64,000 nucleotides of DNA. Origin: Amphirosellinia nigrospora (Eukaryota > Ascomycota > Sordariomycetes > Xylariales > Xylariaceae). The translations under genes were made by a program, and so were the position numbers. Below the pieces are notes generated by a model. That model was not told the origin of the DNA and searched no databases. It was given only the letters and a program-made list of their open reading frames with translations. Shown here in pieces: positions 39,902-52,460 of the stretch. The stretch spans positions 1,364,001-1,428,000 of the forward strand of contig SCHM01000003.1 of assembly GCA_004123355.1 (NCBI GenBank). Direction: 5' to 3'. The first letter of the stretch is position 1; every line of letters starts with the position of its first letter.

Positions 39902-40850
39902 ATGGCATCCAAGTTCTACACTGTCATCGTCGGAGCGGGCGCTGGCACTGGTAAGCCCCACAACATACCTGGCTTTCTGGGACTAACGGGACATAGGCGG
40001 GGCCGTCGCATCACGATTCTCAAAGGCGTATCCAGTTGTTCTCCTTGCGCGAACATCTGCTACCTACGAGAGCAGTTTGAAGGCGATTAATGATGCTGGC
40101 GGGAAAGCTATCGGGGTCACTGCCGACGCCGGAGACCGGGCCTCGTTGGACGCCGCCTTCGAGACCATCGCCAAGGAACTCCCGGACCACAAGCTAGCAG
40201 CCGCCATCTACAACGCCTCGGGCGGCCTGCAGGCAAAGCCCTTTATCGAGGTTGATCCTCAGGTTCTCGAGTCCAGTATCGATGTAAACATGTACGGGAT
40301 TCCCCCTTCATTGGTTGCTTTTGCTCTCGGGCATGAAGAATGTAGCTATCCTATTATGTGCCCGAGTACGATGCTAACAAGCTACGTAAACAGCGAGGAT
40401 TCTTCAACTTCGCCCAGAAGACTCTCCCCTTACTCGAGGATGCCGTGAGCACGTCTCCTCACCCACCCTCCCTCATCGTGACGGGCGCGACAGCCTCCGT
40501 GAAGGGGTCTGCGAGATTCGCCACCTTTGCCGCTGGCAAGTGGGCAAAGAGGGCCCTCACGCAGTCCATTGCTCGCGAATACGGGCCCAAGGGCGTGCAC
40601 GTAGCACACGCCATCATCGACGGTGTCATCACGGGGCCCAGGACCGACGCCTACACCAATGTCAACGGCGGTGCGCCCGATGGCAAGATCCGCGCAGACT
40701 CGGTAAGCCTCTCCCTTAGCACGATATTAAATTTTGAGTATTTTCTAATATTGCTTCAAGATTGCCGAGACCTATTGGAGCCTACATACTCAGCATCGCT
40801 CGGGATTCACCTGGGAGGTCGATATCCGACCCTACGTCGAGAAGTGGTAA
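39902..40850 (+). CDS. Short-chain dehydrogenase/reductase (SDR)
   Basis: NAD(P)-dependent oxidoreductase of unknown substrate. Exons 39902-39950, 39997-40292, about 40393-40702 and 40761-40850. The N-terminus VIVGAGAGTG plus GGAVASRF is the Rossmann glycine motif. YNASGG fits the NNAG block. IVTGATASVKGSARFATFAAGKWAKRALTQSIARE holds the catalytic region: the Ser of SVKGS and a lysine in the AAGK segment are present, but the usual YxxxK tyrosine is replaced (FAAGK). This is typical of a divergent fungal SDR subgroup and may lower activity. The third junction appears to need one extra base at the acceptor (about 40393). The C-terminus EVDIRPYVEKW is intact. Confidence 0.86.
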
Positions 40851-41267
40851 ATGTGTAATGATACGTATTCAGATATGTTTAATTAGTAATGACTACTAAG
40901 TTCCTCTGCCTTTGATGCGCGCCCTCGGCGCCCGCGACATACAGCTGCAGTACTCTAGTTAGCTCCATGAGTAGCGCGGCGGATACGATGCCCACAGCTG
41001 TGCATAATATGAATTAAGAATGTATACATTTATATCAGTATAATGCACATTATTGAATCAAATAAATGTTTCATATAATTTTACATGTTATCTACCTAGT
41101 CTAAGCTATGAGCAGCATGTGACTCTCATCTCTCTTTTTCATTAAGCGTACGGTACAATCACACTCACGCTCAAAGGGAATCAATCACCTAAGACAGAAG
41201 AGTATCCCAATTCAAGGATGCCAAGCATTCATATATACCAACTATCAAATCCAAACCTATACCACTT
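40851..41267. other. Convergent intergenic region
   Basis: AT-rich 3' flanks of the SDR and GH3 genes. No gene, RNA or repeat recognised. Confidence 0.5.
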
Positions 41268-44063
41268 TTAAATCTGCACACTTCCCGATAGAGGAAGTTT
41301 CCGACTACTGGACCCAACATAAACTTGATACTCCCCCTTCTGGAGAAGCCATTCCTGGGCCACCACATCCACGTGCTCAAGTCGCGTCTCGTGAGGTCGA
41401 AATTCACAACAGTCGACTCCCCGGCCTGGAGAACTGGCTTCTCGAACCCACGCAGCTGCTTCACGAGCCCATTGGGGATACCCACATACAGCTGCGCGAC
41501 TTCCGCGCCCGTGACGGATCCCGTGTTCGTCACCGTCGCAGAGACCTGCACAAGCGTATCCCAGAGATCCTCACGACCGCCTTCGATGACGGGCTTGGAA
41601 GGGTATGACGCAACGTCCGCGCCACTTGAGAGGGTGGCGCTGAGAGCAGAGTAGTTGAACGTGGTGTAGCTGAGCCGAAGCCAAACTCGTACCGCGGTGT
41701 GATGTTCTTCGCATCAAACGCACGGTAGTCGATATAGACGCCCTCGTCAAAGTTCGATTGCGGGAACAGCGCGTAGATACCATCAGGCTCCGTCGCGTTC
41801 TGCAGAGGTCCGAAATCCGACTCGTTGCGCGGGACAGAGTACGGTAGTTTGCCCGACGGATTAACCTCGCCGTAGAGAAGTGAGACTAAGGCGCGGCCGG
41901 AGTCCTGTCCCGGTAAATGCGCGAATATGAGCGCCGTGACGTTGGGGTGGTCGATGAACTGCTCCACGAGCCGGACGCCGGCGTTGTGGAACACCACGAT
42001 GGTGTTGTTGCAGTGCGATGCGACGTTCGTGATTAACGCGTCGGTGAAATCGTCGTGCAGGCCCGGTCTATCGGAGCCCTCAGAAGCAAAGGCGTTCCCT
42101 ACCACGATGCAGGCGTCCGAGGATTGGTCGACCTGGGGATTCCCGCTGTGGAAGTCCCACCATAGATGCGTACCGTCATCGTAGGCCCGCTGGCTCAGGG
42201 CTTCGAAAGGTGAGCTCACGTATGCGGCTGGTTGGAGCCGGAGCCGCCTCCAGATACTAGGGTGCCGTTGGGTGCGATTTGTAAGGGCGAGGATGCGGCT
42301 GACTCAGAGCCGCCGTTCCATCCGTCCGCTCCCGGAGTGTAACTGTCGAAGGACTTGGCGGAGTAGCCGAATAGGGAGATCAGGTTTGGGGACTTGAGGG
42401 GTAGAGCGCCGTTGTCGTTCTTGAGAAGAACGTGGCCTTCGATGGCGCCTTGGAGGAGGACGTCTTTATTGCTAGGTGACGACGCGATGACTTTTTGATG
42501 CGGTGCTGAAAGATCACCTGGCATTCCGACGCCGAGGACGGGAACCCGTCTTCTTGCTTCATCTTGAACCATGTCGCGAGGATTCTACCCCAGTTAGCAA
42601 GATCCTCTAGATCCCATACGATGTACTCTCATCTCACCTAGTCACCATATCATCCAATCGGACTCAGGGACAGATCCATTGTTCACAGCCGTAGTCAAGT
42701 TGCCCGCCCAGAAAGGAGATCCGCTAGGCATCACCATGTCCAACCCAGCCAGAGCTGTCGCAACACCAGCGTGGTGCGCACCCCAATCCGTCACAACGAA
42801 GCCCTTTTTAATCGTCAGAATGATTTTTAGTATCATCATCAATCGGGTGCGACTCACCTGAAAGCCGAGTTCTGTCTTCAGTAGGCCATTTTGTGTCTTG
42901 CTATTAGAACAACCATAGGAATTATTGACGCGATTATACGAGCACATAATATTTCCCGTTCCCGCCTTTACCGCATCCTGAAAGGGCCTGAGAAAGGGAG
43001 TATCAGTGATAGATCCGAAAACTCAGTCGAAATCCCAGAATACGAACCAAAGATACAGCTCGTGCATCGTTTTGTCGTCAATGTTTGCCGACACCGCCGT
43101 GACATTGTTCTCGGATTTCTGTTCGTCTCTTGTTCATTGGCGATGAAGTGCTAAAGTCGATCTTAGCCCTTGATATCAGGGTTAGGATGATTGAATGAAG
43201 CGTTACCTTAGTGCTGGTGATAACCCCGGTAGACTGAATGCCGTCGACAGTTTGATATGCAAGTGCGCCGCAAAGGTACGGGTCATTGGAGAAGCCTATC
43301 GACTTTTAATACGGGTCGCCAAATCATCCTTTACGAGCCTCCTACCTTCCCAATTGCGCCCACTTGAAGCAATCCGTCCTAGAGGCCCCACGACGGGGCC
43401 AAGCGCAATGTTGACTCCTTTAGCTCGGAACTCGCCGCCCACTATAGCCATTAGCCAATTTCCTGTAAATCGAAAAGGGTGTACATAGTTAGATATCACG
43501 CACTTCCAACTGCTCGCTTATGAGCAAGTTCTCTGTTCCAGCTATTTTTTTCGTTAGTAGGAGATATCAAACCCGGCCAATGGGAACCAACCTCGCGCCA
43601 ACAGATAAACCCGCCGGCCAGCTTGAGACGAAATTGGTCGTTCTGGGTCCATTCCCGGCATCGCTAAGACAGAGGCCCGTGAAGTTAACACGTAGATTAG
43701 GGGAGATGACACCAGAGCAGGAGCTATCGACAGAGATGCCGCCTGTGAGATTCACCTAAGGCCAGTTTTCGTGTTAGTGACGTCACGACGGATTTCAGTA
43801 ATTTAGCCTACTCACCTTCTCCTCGAGGCTCAATTGTGATAGTATCCCTTTGGCTTGTGAATAAGCATCTGCCCAGTCACCTGTACCCTTGCCTTCCGCT
43901 GTTACTTTGTTAGTATATATGTTTTGTCTAGAGGACTAGAGAGCCACGAACGCGTTGGGTAGACGGGAGGCGATTGGCCGTAAAATACACTATCATCTGT
44001 GATAACATCCTGAGCAAGTCCTGGCGCAACCAAGCAGGCGATCAAATAAAGCGAGGATAGCAT
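41268..44063 (-). CDS. Secreted GH3 beta-glucosidase
   Basis: Releases terminal beta-glucose from cello- or laminari-oligosaccharides outside the cell. Signal peptide [17 protein letters not shown] is followed by the (beta/alpha)8 domain: LSLEEKVNLTGG-like start, [53 protein letters not shown]. The nucleophile motif is [11 protein letters not shown]. The alpha/beta sandwich ([50 protein letters not shown]) and the fibronectin-like tail ([21 protein letters not shown]) follow. The end reads [22 protein letters not shown]...GSVQI, stopping at 41268. At least six introns (including regions near 42590-42650, 42810-42860, 43480-43560 and 43850-43950). One-base lapses near 41368, 41670 and elsewhere. 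Laid out like typical fungal GH3 of about 760-800 residues. Confidence 0.92.
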
Positions 44064-44882
44064 GTTGATGTAGAGGACTATGCGCCGTCTAGACTCCTTT
44101 CTTTACTGATGTAATATGCGCGATGAATTCATGCGCACCGCAGCATTTGTGACAATTCTACGACAGCTATATATATAAGCATAGAGTATTTTTATTTACG
44201 TGATACCTCGTATTCACGTGAAGGTAACATCGGCACTCGCTCAATGATACCTAATCGAACGTAGGCGATGGACGGCGCCCGTTGTTTCCCTGGTACCGAG
44301 TATGATGCAATGGTGCCGGTGATGTCCACGGTTGGGGGAAGGTAGGTAGCACGTAGCGTGCGGGTAACGGCCCGTCTCTTTCTTGGCAGTCAGGAACACG
44401 ATACTTAGAACTAACTACATATGTAGGTGATCAGAGATATGAAAATACTATAATTTCTCATTTTTCTTCATATCGCCATGTATTGTACCGAGTTTTAATA
44501 TTTTCTTATTACTTGGTTCTTTGTTGTTTTATGATGTCTGAAAACTTGACTGTTTCCATCACTTGTTTACTCGTCTAGGTCGCGCATGCCGCTGTAGCAT
44601 CGCATTTTGAACGGCATATATTTGATGCCGATACTACTGGGATGCCGTCGTATATTTCTCTCGGTAAACATGCACCCGGTACCCCGCCACTAGTGCCGGC
44701 TCCTAGGTCGTATTCTCGATCGCGGTGTGGGGAAGAATCTCGATCATCCCGCACATGGACAAGCGGAAATCATAGTCAAAGCACGTAGCACAAGCGCACC
44801 AGACAAGTTTAGTTAAGGGTGAAACTCATCTTAACAAAATTCGGTACATTAGAGGCCGTAATGTAGTCTGCGACAGGGGCTT
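44064..44882. other. GH3 promoter and flank
   Basis: Leftward promoter of the GH3 gene, with a TATATATATAAGC box at about 44168-44180 roughly 110 bp upstream of the ATG. GGTAGGTAG occurs at 44338. No gene seen. Confidence 0.5.
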
Positions 44883-45705
44883 TTACGTCATTAACGCCAG
44901 AACCAGCCCGAATAAAACGACGAGGAAGAAAATAGAGCAACCGAAACTTTGTAAAGCACTGCCATTCACGGGTGTAGCCTGAGAGTAGCTCTCTGAAGTT
45001 GATAGTTGGGGTTCGGATGTAATTGTTGCGGGTGTATTTGGTGTTGACGATGCCAATAGAATTGATGTCATAGGCACCGTAGTCAATTTTGGCGTCCTCT
45101 CAGATGATGTAGACACTTCTGTGGCCGGAGTTGCAACATTATCAGTCGCAGGTGGCGCCGTGATGCCCATTAGGCGTGCGTATCGAGAGGATACAACATT
45201 GGGGAAAAGCTCTAGGTCGGTCGGCTCCCATTGTACCGTGATCTGGTCGTGCTCGATAAACAGCTCGGGTGGTAGTGTTGTGTATACGTCGGCAGTGGAT
45301 ATATTCGGGTCAAGAAGGAACGCCAAAGGGCTCGTGAGAGTCGAAGTACACAGGTATCCCGGGTCAAGAGGTACCGGCGAGAATTCCACTAGGATCATTA
45401 CTCAAGGATTCTTGGGACTGCAGGGGGTTCAAATACCTTTGGCAGCACGTTGCTGTATAGATCGTTTTACCATCTTGATTTGCGACCCTAAGACCAAAAA
45501 CTCCCATATGATCTGGGCACACACCTGGACTAAACGTAGGATAGGCGGTTGTGTATTGTGTTGGTATGCATTTGGTAAAGGATGGGTCTACCCATCCACT
45601 GCTAGGCGGAATGGTGCTTGTTCCGGGTGCCTGGTCATCGATGAAGACGGCGAACCGATTAGAACACCAGGAAGAATGAGTAAACAGGGTTGTTAGTACT
45701 GTCAT
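44883..45705 (-). CDS. Secreted, membrane-anchored Cys-containing protein
   Basis: Function unknown. The frame from the ATG at 45705 (MTVLTTLFTHSSW) reads through CIPTQYTTAYPTFSPGVCPDHM and TIYTATCCQR, a pattern (tandem CP/CC blocks after a Tyr/Pro segment) common in fungal cell-surface proteins. A Ser/Thr-rich stalk (about 45010-45130) leads to a C-terminal hydrophobic helix (SIFFLVVLFGLVLALMT) that can serve as a membrane or GPI-type anchor. The frame lapses by one base near 45370 (GILAGTS / DPGYLCTSTLTSP). No convincing signal peptide lies at this start, so an upstream exon may exist; an in-frame start extends to 45819. Confidence 0.6.
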
Positions 45706-45819
45706 GGCGATGTTGTTTGTATTGACTGTTGAATTTCGTGAAACTAACTTATTCGAAATACGCAGAAAGGTCATAGTTCTTAGATGTGTGTCCGTGTCAT
45801 CTCTTAGTTGTAGTCGCAC

Positions 45820-47662
45820 GAGCCGCAGTTAGGAGGCGTGATTTTTAGGTAATTTCTGCGTCTACCCTAGATCGCCGATGCCGGACTATAGCCATCATAT
45901 ATACAATTAGCTACAGGCGTTCTTGCGGTGTTTATTTGTCTCACGACAACAATGCAAAGCGTCTTCAGAAAGGCAAGAACGTAATCTGAATCAGGAACGC
46001 TTCTCTGCTGACATGTGCGGCACTACAATATAGCTCACTGGCAGGCATCGAGCCGTTCTACTCATCGACCAATGCATCTGCCTGGGTAGTAAAGAAGAGT
46101 CGACGCACTTCTAGCTGTAATAATCGTGTTCACAAAGGTAGTCGCAACTTGTTGGATTGGTGGAAAGAGTAATGATGGAAATTGGGGCTCTTACACGCCC
46201 CTTAGTCGCGGTGTTCTTGCTAGCTTGAATTTCCTTAATCCGGTTCCTACTGTGATTAAAATGTCGGTTGTGGGTGCTTGTATGCATGGTTTAAAAACGT
46301 CAGTTTGGCAGGTGATAAAGTGACCAATAATGAAGCTACGCATTGGGAATATTTCTAGATAAGAGATAGGTATCGGATGAGATTACAGTAATTCATTTTT
46401 CAAATTTATGAAAAGATCGAATCAAACAAGTCATAATCGATGTCTGATCGAATTTAGACCGCTATGAACATAGTTTTGCAATAATCATGAACATAGGTAT
46501 TCCTTTATCGACATGATAATAGTGAATACTCCATTGCGCTGGAAATACTTACCTAGGTGATAGCAGGCCAGATTGAAACTGCATAGTCGGAACCTTAAAT
46601 ATAACCCCCCAACCCTCATAATCAGGCATATGATACGATTTAGGCGAGAAGAGCAAATATGTATCGCTGACTTCTCATTCTAAATACAGTTTTAAGAGTT
46701 GCGGAATGCTTTCATTCTACTACACATGAAGCCCTTAACAGCTAATAGTTGTAATATTCTCTCATGCGATATGAGCTCAATTCCAATATCTCGGTTAAAT
46801 TATGCCGTCTATACACGCTGGGTACGGTGGCTATTATTATCTTCAAAGAAAATGAACTCGAATGCGATGATAGCCCAAGCATTGACACGTGCTTCAACTC
46901 GCCCGAAAATCTAGGCCGCGCCTCATTCTGGCTTTAGGCTGAGACAACGCGCTAGATTCAAAAGAGCCAGCCTAGAGGAAACTAAAGCCACGCATGAACA
47001 GCCATGAACTCTAGCACGCCTTCAGGTTCTGATCAACACACGGCGTCTCCGAAATGGGACTAAACAGGACAGGCGCGATTAGTTTGAGGAGAGCTGAAGG
47101 GGATAACGGCGCTAATCACAACTCACAACGAGCCAATGAAGTATTGTGGTCAAGTTGTGGTTCCTTTATGGTTGCAGCTAGTAATGCAATTGTGTTCAAC
47201 TAATACTGGGGTTTTCAATGGGCTTTACTTGATATCGAGTTGGTGAGTACTGTTCGTCTGATTTGGGATTCTATGGCATTAGCTCTTCAACGAATATCCA
47301 CTTCTATTTTCAACGTTCACGAATTAACATCCGAATACCTATAGTATGACGTAGAAACTGGAAGGTATCTTTGTATTGACTTGTGTGACACGGGTTGCAT
47401 GCCGTTCGCCATGCACGTCTCAGCTCATCTTGCACAGCTGAAGATATCAAATCACCACAATGGCTGATAATGGCCGCCTCTAAAATCGCGATTACTAAAC
47501 TAATGAGGCAGTAGAGGTTGGAATGGGCGACCAAGCATACGAGATCGAGAGCTACCAATTCTTATAAAGATCAGTTGCTCCCGCTATCAACTCATAATCG
47601 GCATCATCTCACTCTCGAGCGTATTTAGATCAACACTCTTGTCCGAATATCTTAACCAAACG
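45820..47662. other. Intergenic, no supported gene
   Basis: About 1.8 kb between the membrane-anchored protein gene and the aspartic protease. Frames at 46126-46323, 46699-46914 and 47310-47558 are short and featureless. TTACCTAGGTGA at 46550 matches the recurring short motif. Confidence 0.5.
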
Positions 47663-48706
47663 ATGGCGCTACCTAGAATTCTTGCCTCTCTAACATTGCT
47701 TGTGCTGCCTGTATTGGCCACGCCAGCTGCAGCTATCGGAATTCAACCTAATCGCGTCCTTGAGCGTACCACACCTACTTTAACGCTTCTGTGATAGCTA
47801 CCCCGACACTGGGCGAGTATTCGGACCTGTCACAGTTGATGGTATCACTTACTCGTCCTGTATGACACTGTTCCAATGCGCTGTAAGTATCCCGAAAAGC
47901 AAATCTTGAGTTAGACTAACTGGCTGCTTAGATGGATTAAGAATGGTTCAACTGTTTCAGGTCCGGCGTTCTCTGTAACATATGGCAGTGGAACAGTCCG
48001 CGGAAACGTTACTAGTGGCACGGTGACGGTAGCGGGATCAACTATTCTCAACCAACGTTACGGTGTTGTAACATCTTGGGACCACGCCTATGATAACTAT
48101 GATGGCATACTGGGGCTTGGAAAGAGTCCAACTCAGTTCGGCGGCGACGCCAGCTGGACGGCCAATGCCATGCCCCTATACAAGCAGCCTCTCTATGCAG
48201 TTAACATGCCACCAACCGGCTCAGCAACCTTCAACTTCGGATATGACGATTCGGCTCATGAAACTGGCGCACTGGCTTTTACTGCGTCTACTACCTCTGT
48301 GAACCTGTGGATTCAAAAGGTTACCAGCTTCAATATCCCAGCCAACGATACAACGATGGACTGCACTCTTGACACTGGTACCACCGACATTCTCGTCCCA
48401 TCATCCATCGCATACGCTTTCTGGAACCAGGTTAGCAGTGCAACCGCAGTGGACGGCGGGCAAAGATGGCAGTTCCCTTGCGCAAACAGTGCGACGGTGC
48501 CCAACTTCTCGGTTACCATTGGAGGGAAGAAATATACGGTCGCCGCCGCAAACACTTATTTTGTCAATACTCCGACGTCGGGTGTCTGTGGTTCTCGGCT
48601 GCAAGGAAGGCCGTCCGGTTGCATTCTCGGGCAACCGTTCTTTTACGGTAACTATGTTGCATTCGATTATGGAAATACGACCAATGGCTTGACTGGGAGG
48701 AAGTGA
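47663..48706 (+). CDS. Pepsin-like aspartic protease (family A1), secreted
   Basis: Secreted endopeptidase. The signal peptide MALPRILASLTLLVLPVLATPA precedes a short pro-region. The first lobe reads YFNASVIATPTLGEY, FGPVTVDG and then LVLYDT plus SNAL, a DTGS-type site in which one G is absent at about 47870. An intron (GTAAGT...CTTAG, about 47883-47931) joins this to WIKNGSTVSGPAFSVTYGSGTV. The second lobe carries YDNYDGILGLG, the second catalytic motif DTGTTDILVP, and a GCILGQPFFYGNYVAFDYG C-terminus. It has a cysteine pair (SGVCGSRL...SGCILG). Several one-base lapses cluster in the first 220 bases; the rest is one clean frame of 227 residues. At about 340-350 residues it is normal for secreted fungal A1 enzymes. 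Confidence 0.87.
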
Positions 48707-48975
48707 TTTGGCGGCTCATGTATGGGGATTGTTCAGCCTTCATGATGAGATGCTCATGTCGTGTGGGAAAACTCAACCCGACTCTGGTGCTTGGCCTGAT
48801 GCAGGTTAGATACTCTAAACAATGATAAGCTTCAATAGTACAATATCGAGTTAAGAGAGTTATGAAGAACAAGGATGCTTTGTTAGCGCACCCACCACCG
48901 TATAATTTAGGCTCCTAGTTGCAGTATTCTATCCGCTATGATGAAATGTATCACCCCTCAGGTTTACATTGCAAC

Positions 48976-50183
48976 ATGGCACCCAATTATAAGATCGCAT
49001 TAGTCCAGCTTCACCCTAAAGTGAGTGTTTTTTTCGGCTACTTTGAGTTCGAGCATTTGTATTCATGGGAACGCTGGGGTATTGAGCGGCCCTAAACTCC
49101 TCTGCGAAGCATGTGTGACTTTCAATCGCCCTTCCTAGCACTCAGTAGTTTATAGGTCCCCGAGAATATGGTGCCTTAAAACTAAACACATTACAGCCAC
49201 TGACGTTTGATATAGCCGTTATTGCCAGCTGACAATTTCGAGAAAGCTGCAGCCTTTATACGGGATGCTGCCGCTAAAGGGTGTCACCTAGCCGTTTTGC
49301 CCGAGTACCATCTCACCTCATGGGTCCCCGATGAACCGGGGTTCAAGGATTCATGTGCGGAATCTCCCATATACCTGCAAAAGTACCGAGATTTGGCAAA
49401 GGAACTCAATATTTGCATTGTTCCCGGACGATTATCGAATCGGAGGGTGATTCCCTGCAAAATATCGCATACTTCATCTCGTCGAACGGTGAGATTGCCG
49501 GACGATACCAAAGAAGAACCTATGGCACCCGGAGCGCCGCCACCTCGTATCATCAGCTCATGAGCCTCACAACGCTTTTGACACGCCCCTCGGACGTGTC
49601 GGCTTGCTTATATGCTGGGATCTGGCCTTTCCTGAAGCATTCCGGGAGCTGATTTCGGATGGCGCCCAGATTATCTGCGTGCCGACGTTCTGGAGTATGC
49701 GCGACGTGTCTGATGAGGGCTATGCGTTGAATCCGGATGGCGAAGCCTTGTTTCTGAAGAGCACAGTCGTGGCTCGCGCATTTGAGAATACATGCGCTGT
49801 TGTATTCGTCAACGCCGGTGGTCCACCGGCAAAAGGGAGAAAACGAGCTTTGCAGGCTTGAGTCAAGTTACCGTGCCGCATATAGGGGCGTTGGGGCAAA
49901 TGGGCCGCGCCGAGGGCATGTCAATTGTCGATCTAGATATGGACGTACTGAGAGTTGCGGAGGAAAACTACAAAGTCCGGGAGGATAGTAAGTGCTACAT
50001 CGAAGGACATTGTTCAATGTCTCTCCTTCAATTATCTCTCATGTTTGCCAACTCTAAGTATTCTCATCAGGGAACTAAGGGTTACTCTGCGCTGTTTTAG
50101 GCGATCGCTAACACAGGTTTTTAGTGCAAGCTGAGGGGTGGCACTACGCCTATACGCGGATTCGTGACGAGAGCAAACTGTAA
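48976..50183 (+). CDS. Nitrilase-superfamily carbon-nitrogen hydrolase
   Basis: Amidase/nitrilase-fold enzyme acting on a C-N bond of an unknown substrate, cytosolic. Exon 1 (48976-49020) encodes [15 protein letters not shown]. After an intron of about 200 bp come [17 protein letters not shown] and the catalytic triad: Glu in LAVLPEYHL, Lys in [13 protein letters not shown] and Cys in [21 protein letters not shown] and [15 protein letters not shown] follow. The last intron (about 49989-50123) leads to [18 protein letters not shown]. One-base lapses near 49429, 49513 and the G-run 49835-49837 interrupt otherwise standard family sequence. Confidence 0.9.
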
Positions 50184-51842
50184 ATGGAAGAAAGGCCATC
50201 TTGACCGTACATGGTGAGGCTTTCTGCTACTAAATTGCCTGCTTCGATCAAAATTCAAAACTGAGAAATTATTCTACTCTTACTATTTCAACTTTTTCTC
50301 CTTTCTTAGCGTTTTAATGTAGGATATAAATGCCAGAAGAATGCGCACAAAGCTCAATTTGGTTGGGGTTAGGTACCTCGATTAAAAGGTCTACGCCTAT
50401 TTTGGTGTAGTATGGCCACCCCTGCTAATAGTTAATCATCAACTTGCCTCTAGTTGCCGTTCTAGCAGTGAGCGATCTACGCATGTAAACAGGTCTTGCA
50501 ATGATTTTTGCCGGCAAATCATACTTCGTCCATTTATGATAGCTACGCATCATTATAAGCTAATTACTACTGGAAGAATATGTTATGCAAACTGGGGGTT
50601 AGATTGCCGTTCATGTTGAATTGACATACAATTCACTTGTGTATTCGACCTAGGGTAGCCCAGGGTGCCAGTACCTGCAGAGGTCGGCTTTTTTACTATT
50701 TATTCCACGTATCTCAGTCCTCAAAAAGGGGATCGAAGTTTATTGGCTATCTAGGACTCTATATACTTCGTAGCCTTATAACTAAGGACTATGTAGCTTG
50801 TCTAGGTTGCAGCTACAGCTTCCGCGCGTTATTGTCATTTCGTGCCCCACGTAGATTCATAAACACTCAGGGAGCATAGAGAGCGTAGTAGTCATGCTTG
50901 ACCTTTCTTGCTATTGCAACGTTTATGGATCGACATTGAGGTCCAGGGGCTTGGGAGATTAAGGCTCATAGTTGCTTGGGGTGCATAGCCCCTAATCCTA
51001 TGCACAGCCCCCAATATCAAGCATAGCCTCTATCATGTAACGGCATGTATATCAGCTGGATAGGGTCCCTGGATTTTTTGAGGGCATTTTACTTTCATTT
51101 TGTTTGATTACGCCATTTCTATTATTCTCGATCATGTCGGCTCCCCTCGGATTTGATAATATTCTCTTCCTCCTAAGAAGTTGTCGTTCCGCTTTTAGAT
51201 TCTTAGCATCTCCCTTTAGACGAACTCGACGAAACGAACAGGAGCGAAACTAGGAAATCAACAAAGGGAACCAAGTCTTTTTGGCTTCGCCAATCTAGTC
51301 ATTAGATACTATACTGTTTTCGTTATTACCCAAACTCCCCAAAGGTAAACGGTTTTCAAAGTGAAACCTCAGATGCCCATAGAGTACTGACAGGCATGTA
51401 TAGGCTCACCATAATGGCCTCATTTTTAACGTCCTATCTGAAAGAATGGCGTCGTTATTAAGTGCCATGGACATTCATCATTTTCCACATAACCCGAATA
51501 TTAATTGGATCGGCCATTAGTCAAGGATCATAGGGAATGATGGGGCATAAGAAGGGCGATGGTAGTAAATGAAAGGGGCAATATGTTGAGCGGGATCCAA
51601 GCGGTTACAGTTGACAGTGCAACAATGATTCTTTCGGGCCACGATGAGAAGAGCACTCAACAGGCGGCTCTCATGCACAAATTGGGGCGGGTTGGAAGGT
51701 CGTGTACATCGAAGCACTGGCTTTTGAGGGCCGAGAGAGGAGCAACGCCCGCTGAGCCCTTATAACTGCCTCTAGTTGAATATCTCCAATCCCCTGGAAC
51801 TTGTGCAGGTCTCGACATAAATTCATATTCGATCATCGTGCT
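50184..51842. other. Intergenic, no supported gene
   Basis: Between the nitrilase and the small secreted protein gene. TTAGGTACC occurs at about 50370. Frames at 50637-50879 and 51517-51765 are unsupported. A run of near-identical short phrases (GCATAGCCCC, GCACAGCCCC, GCATAGCC) lies at about 50985-51030, probably a minor local duplication. Confidence 0.45.
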
Positions 51843-52373
51843 CTATCGTAGCAATCTATGAAGCTCACTTTCTCTGCGACACTTGCATACACTTGGTCCG
51901 AAACCAACGACACGATGGAATTCAACGACCAATAAACAACTATAGGTTTCCCACGCATACGTAGCATTTTGCTCTCTCCAGGTGAACCCGCCAATACTCC
52001 TTGCTAACAAACACTGGTCAGTAATATGCGAAACAGAGTCATAGTTCGAATCCGCAAAGTTGTTGAAGTCGACGTCGGAGGTGGCAATACTCAAAACGTA
52101 TGATGGGTGGATTGCTGGTGTAAACCACGTGCCGACCATGTTGATGCCCCTGACGTTGCTCGGGAGATTGATGTTGAAGCACTTTGCGTTACGGCCGCCT
52201 ATCACAATCTCCCCAAGAAGTGGTAACTCGTTCCACCAGACATTGCGCTCGCCGATTTATTGCCCGTAGATTGTGTCGTGGTATATACTCAGCTAAGCTA
52301 CCTTATCGTCTACGTAGATGGCGCCCGCCGCTGTTGCGAGAAGACTGGACAGGATCAAGGTCGTGGTCTGCAT
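51843..52373 (-). CDS. Small secreted protein, unknown function
   Basis: Not recognised. Exon 1 (52373-52302) encodes the signal peptide MQTTTLILSSLLATAAGA followed by IYVDDK. A 75-bp GT-AG intron (52227-52301) leads to LPLLGEIVIGGRNAKCFNIN, then LPSNVRGINMVGTWFTP and a tail with C-containing SCLL and VCKCR. Mature length is about 130 residues if the frame runs to 51843; the last part may include an unrecognised intron. Small secreted cysteine-containing proteins in fungi include effectors and antimicrobial proteins, but no family assignment is possible. Confidence 0.6.
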
Positions 52374-52460
52374 GGCTGAATGGCTCGACCAGTCTTCAAC
52401 TTAGATGAATCTTATCATGAGGATAACTCCGCAGTTCTAATGATGTACATGAGAAAAACT

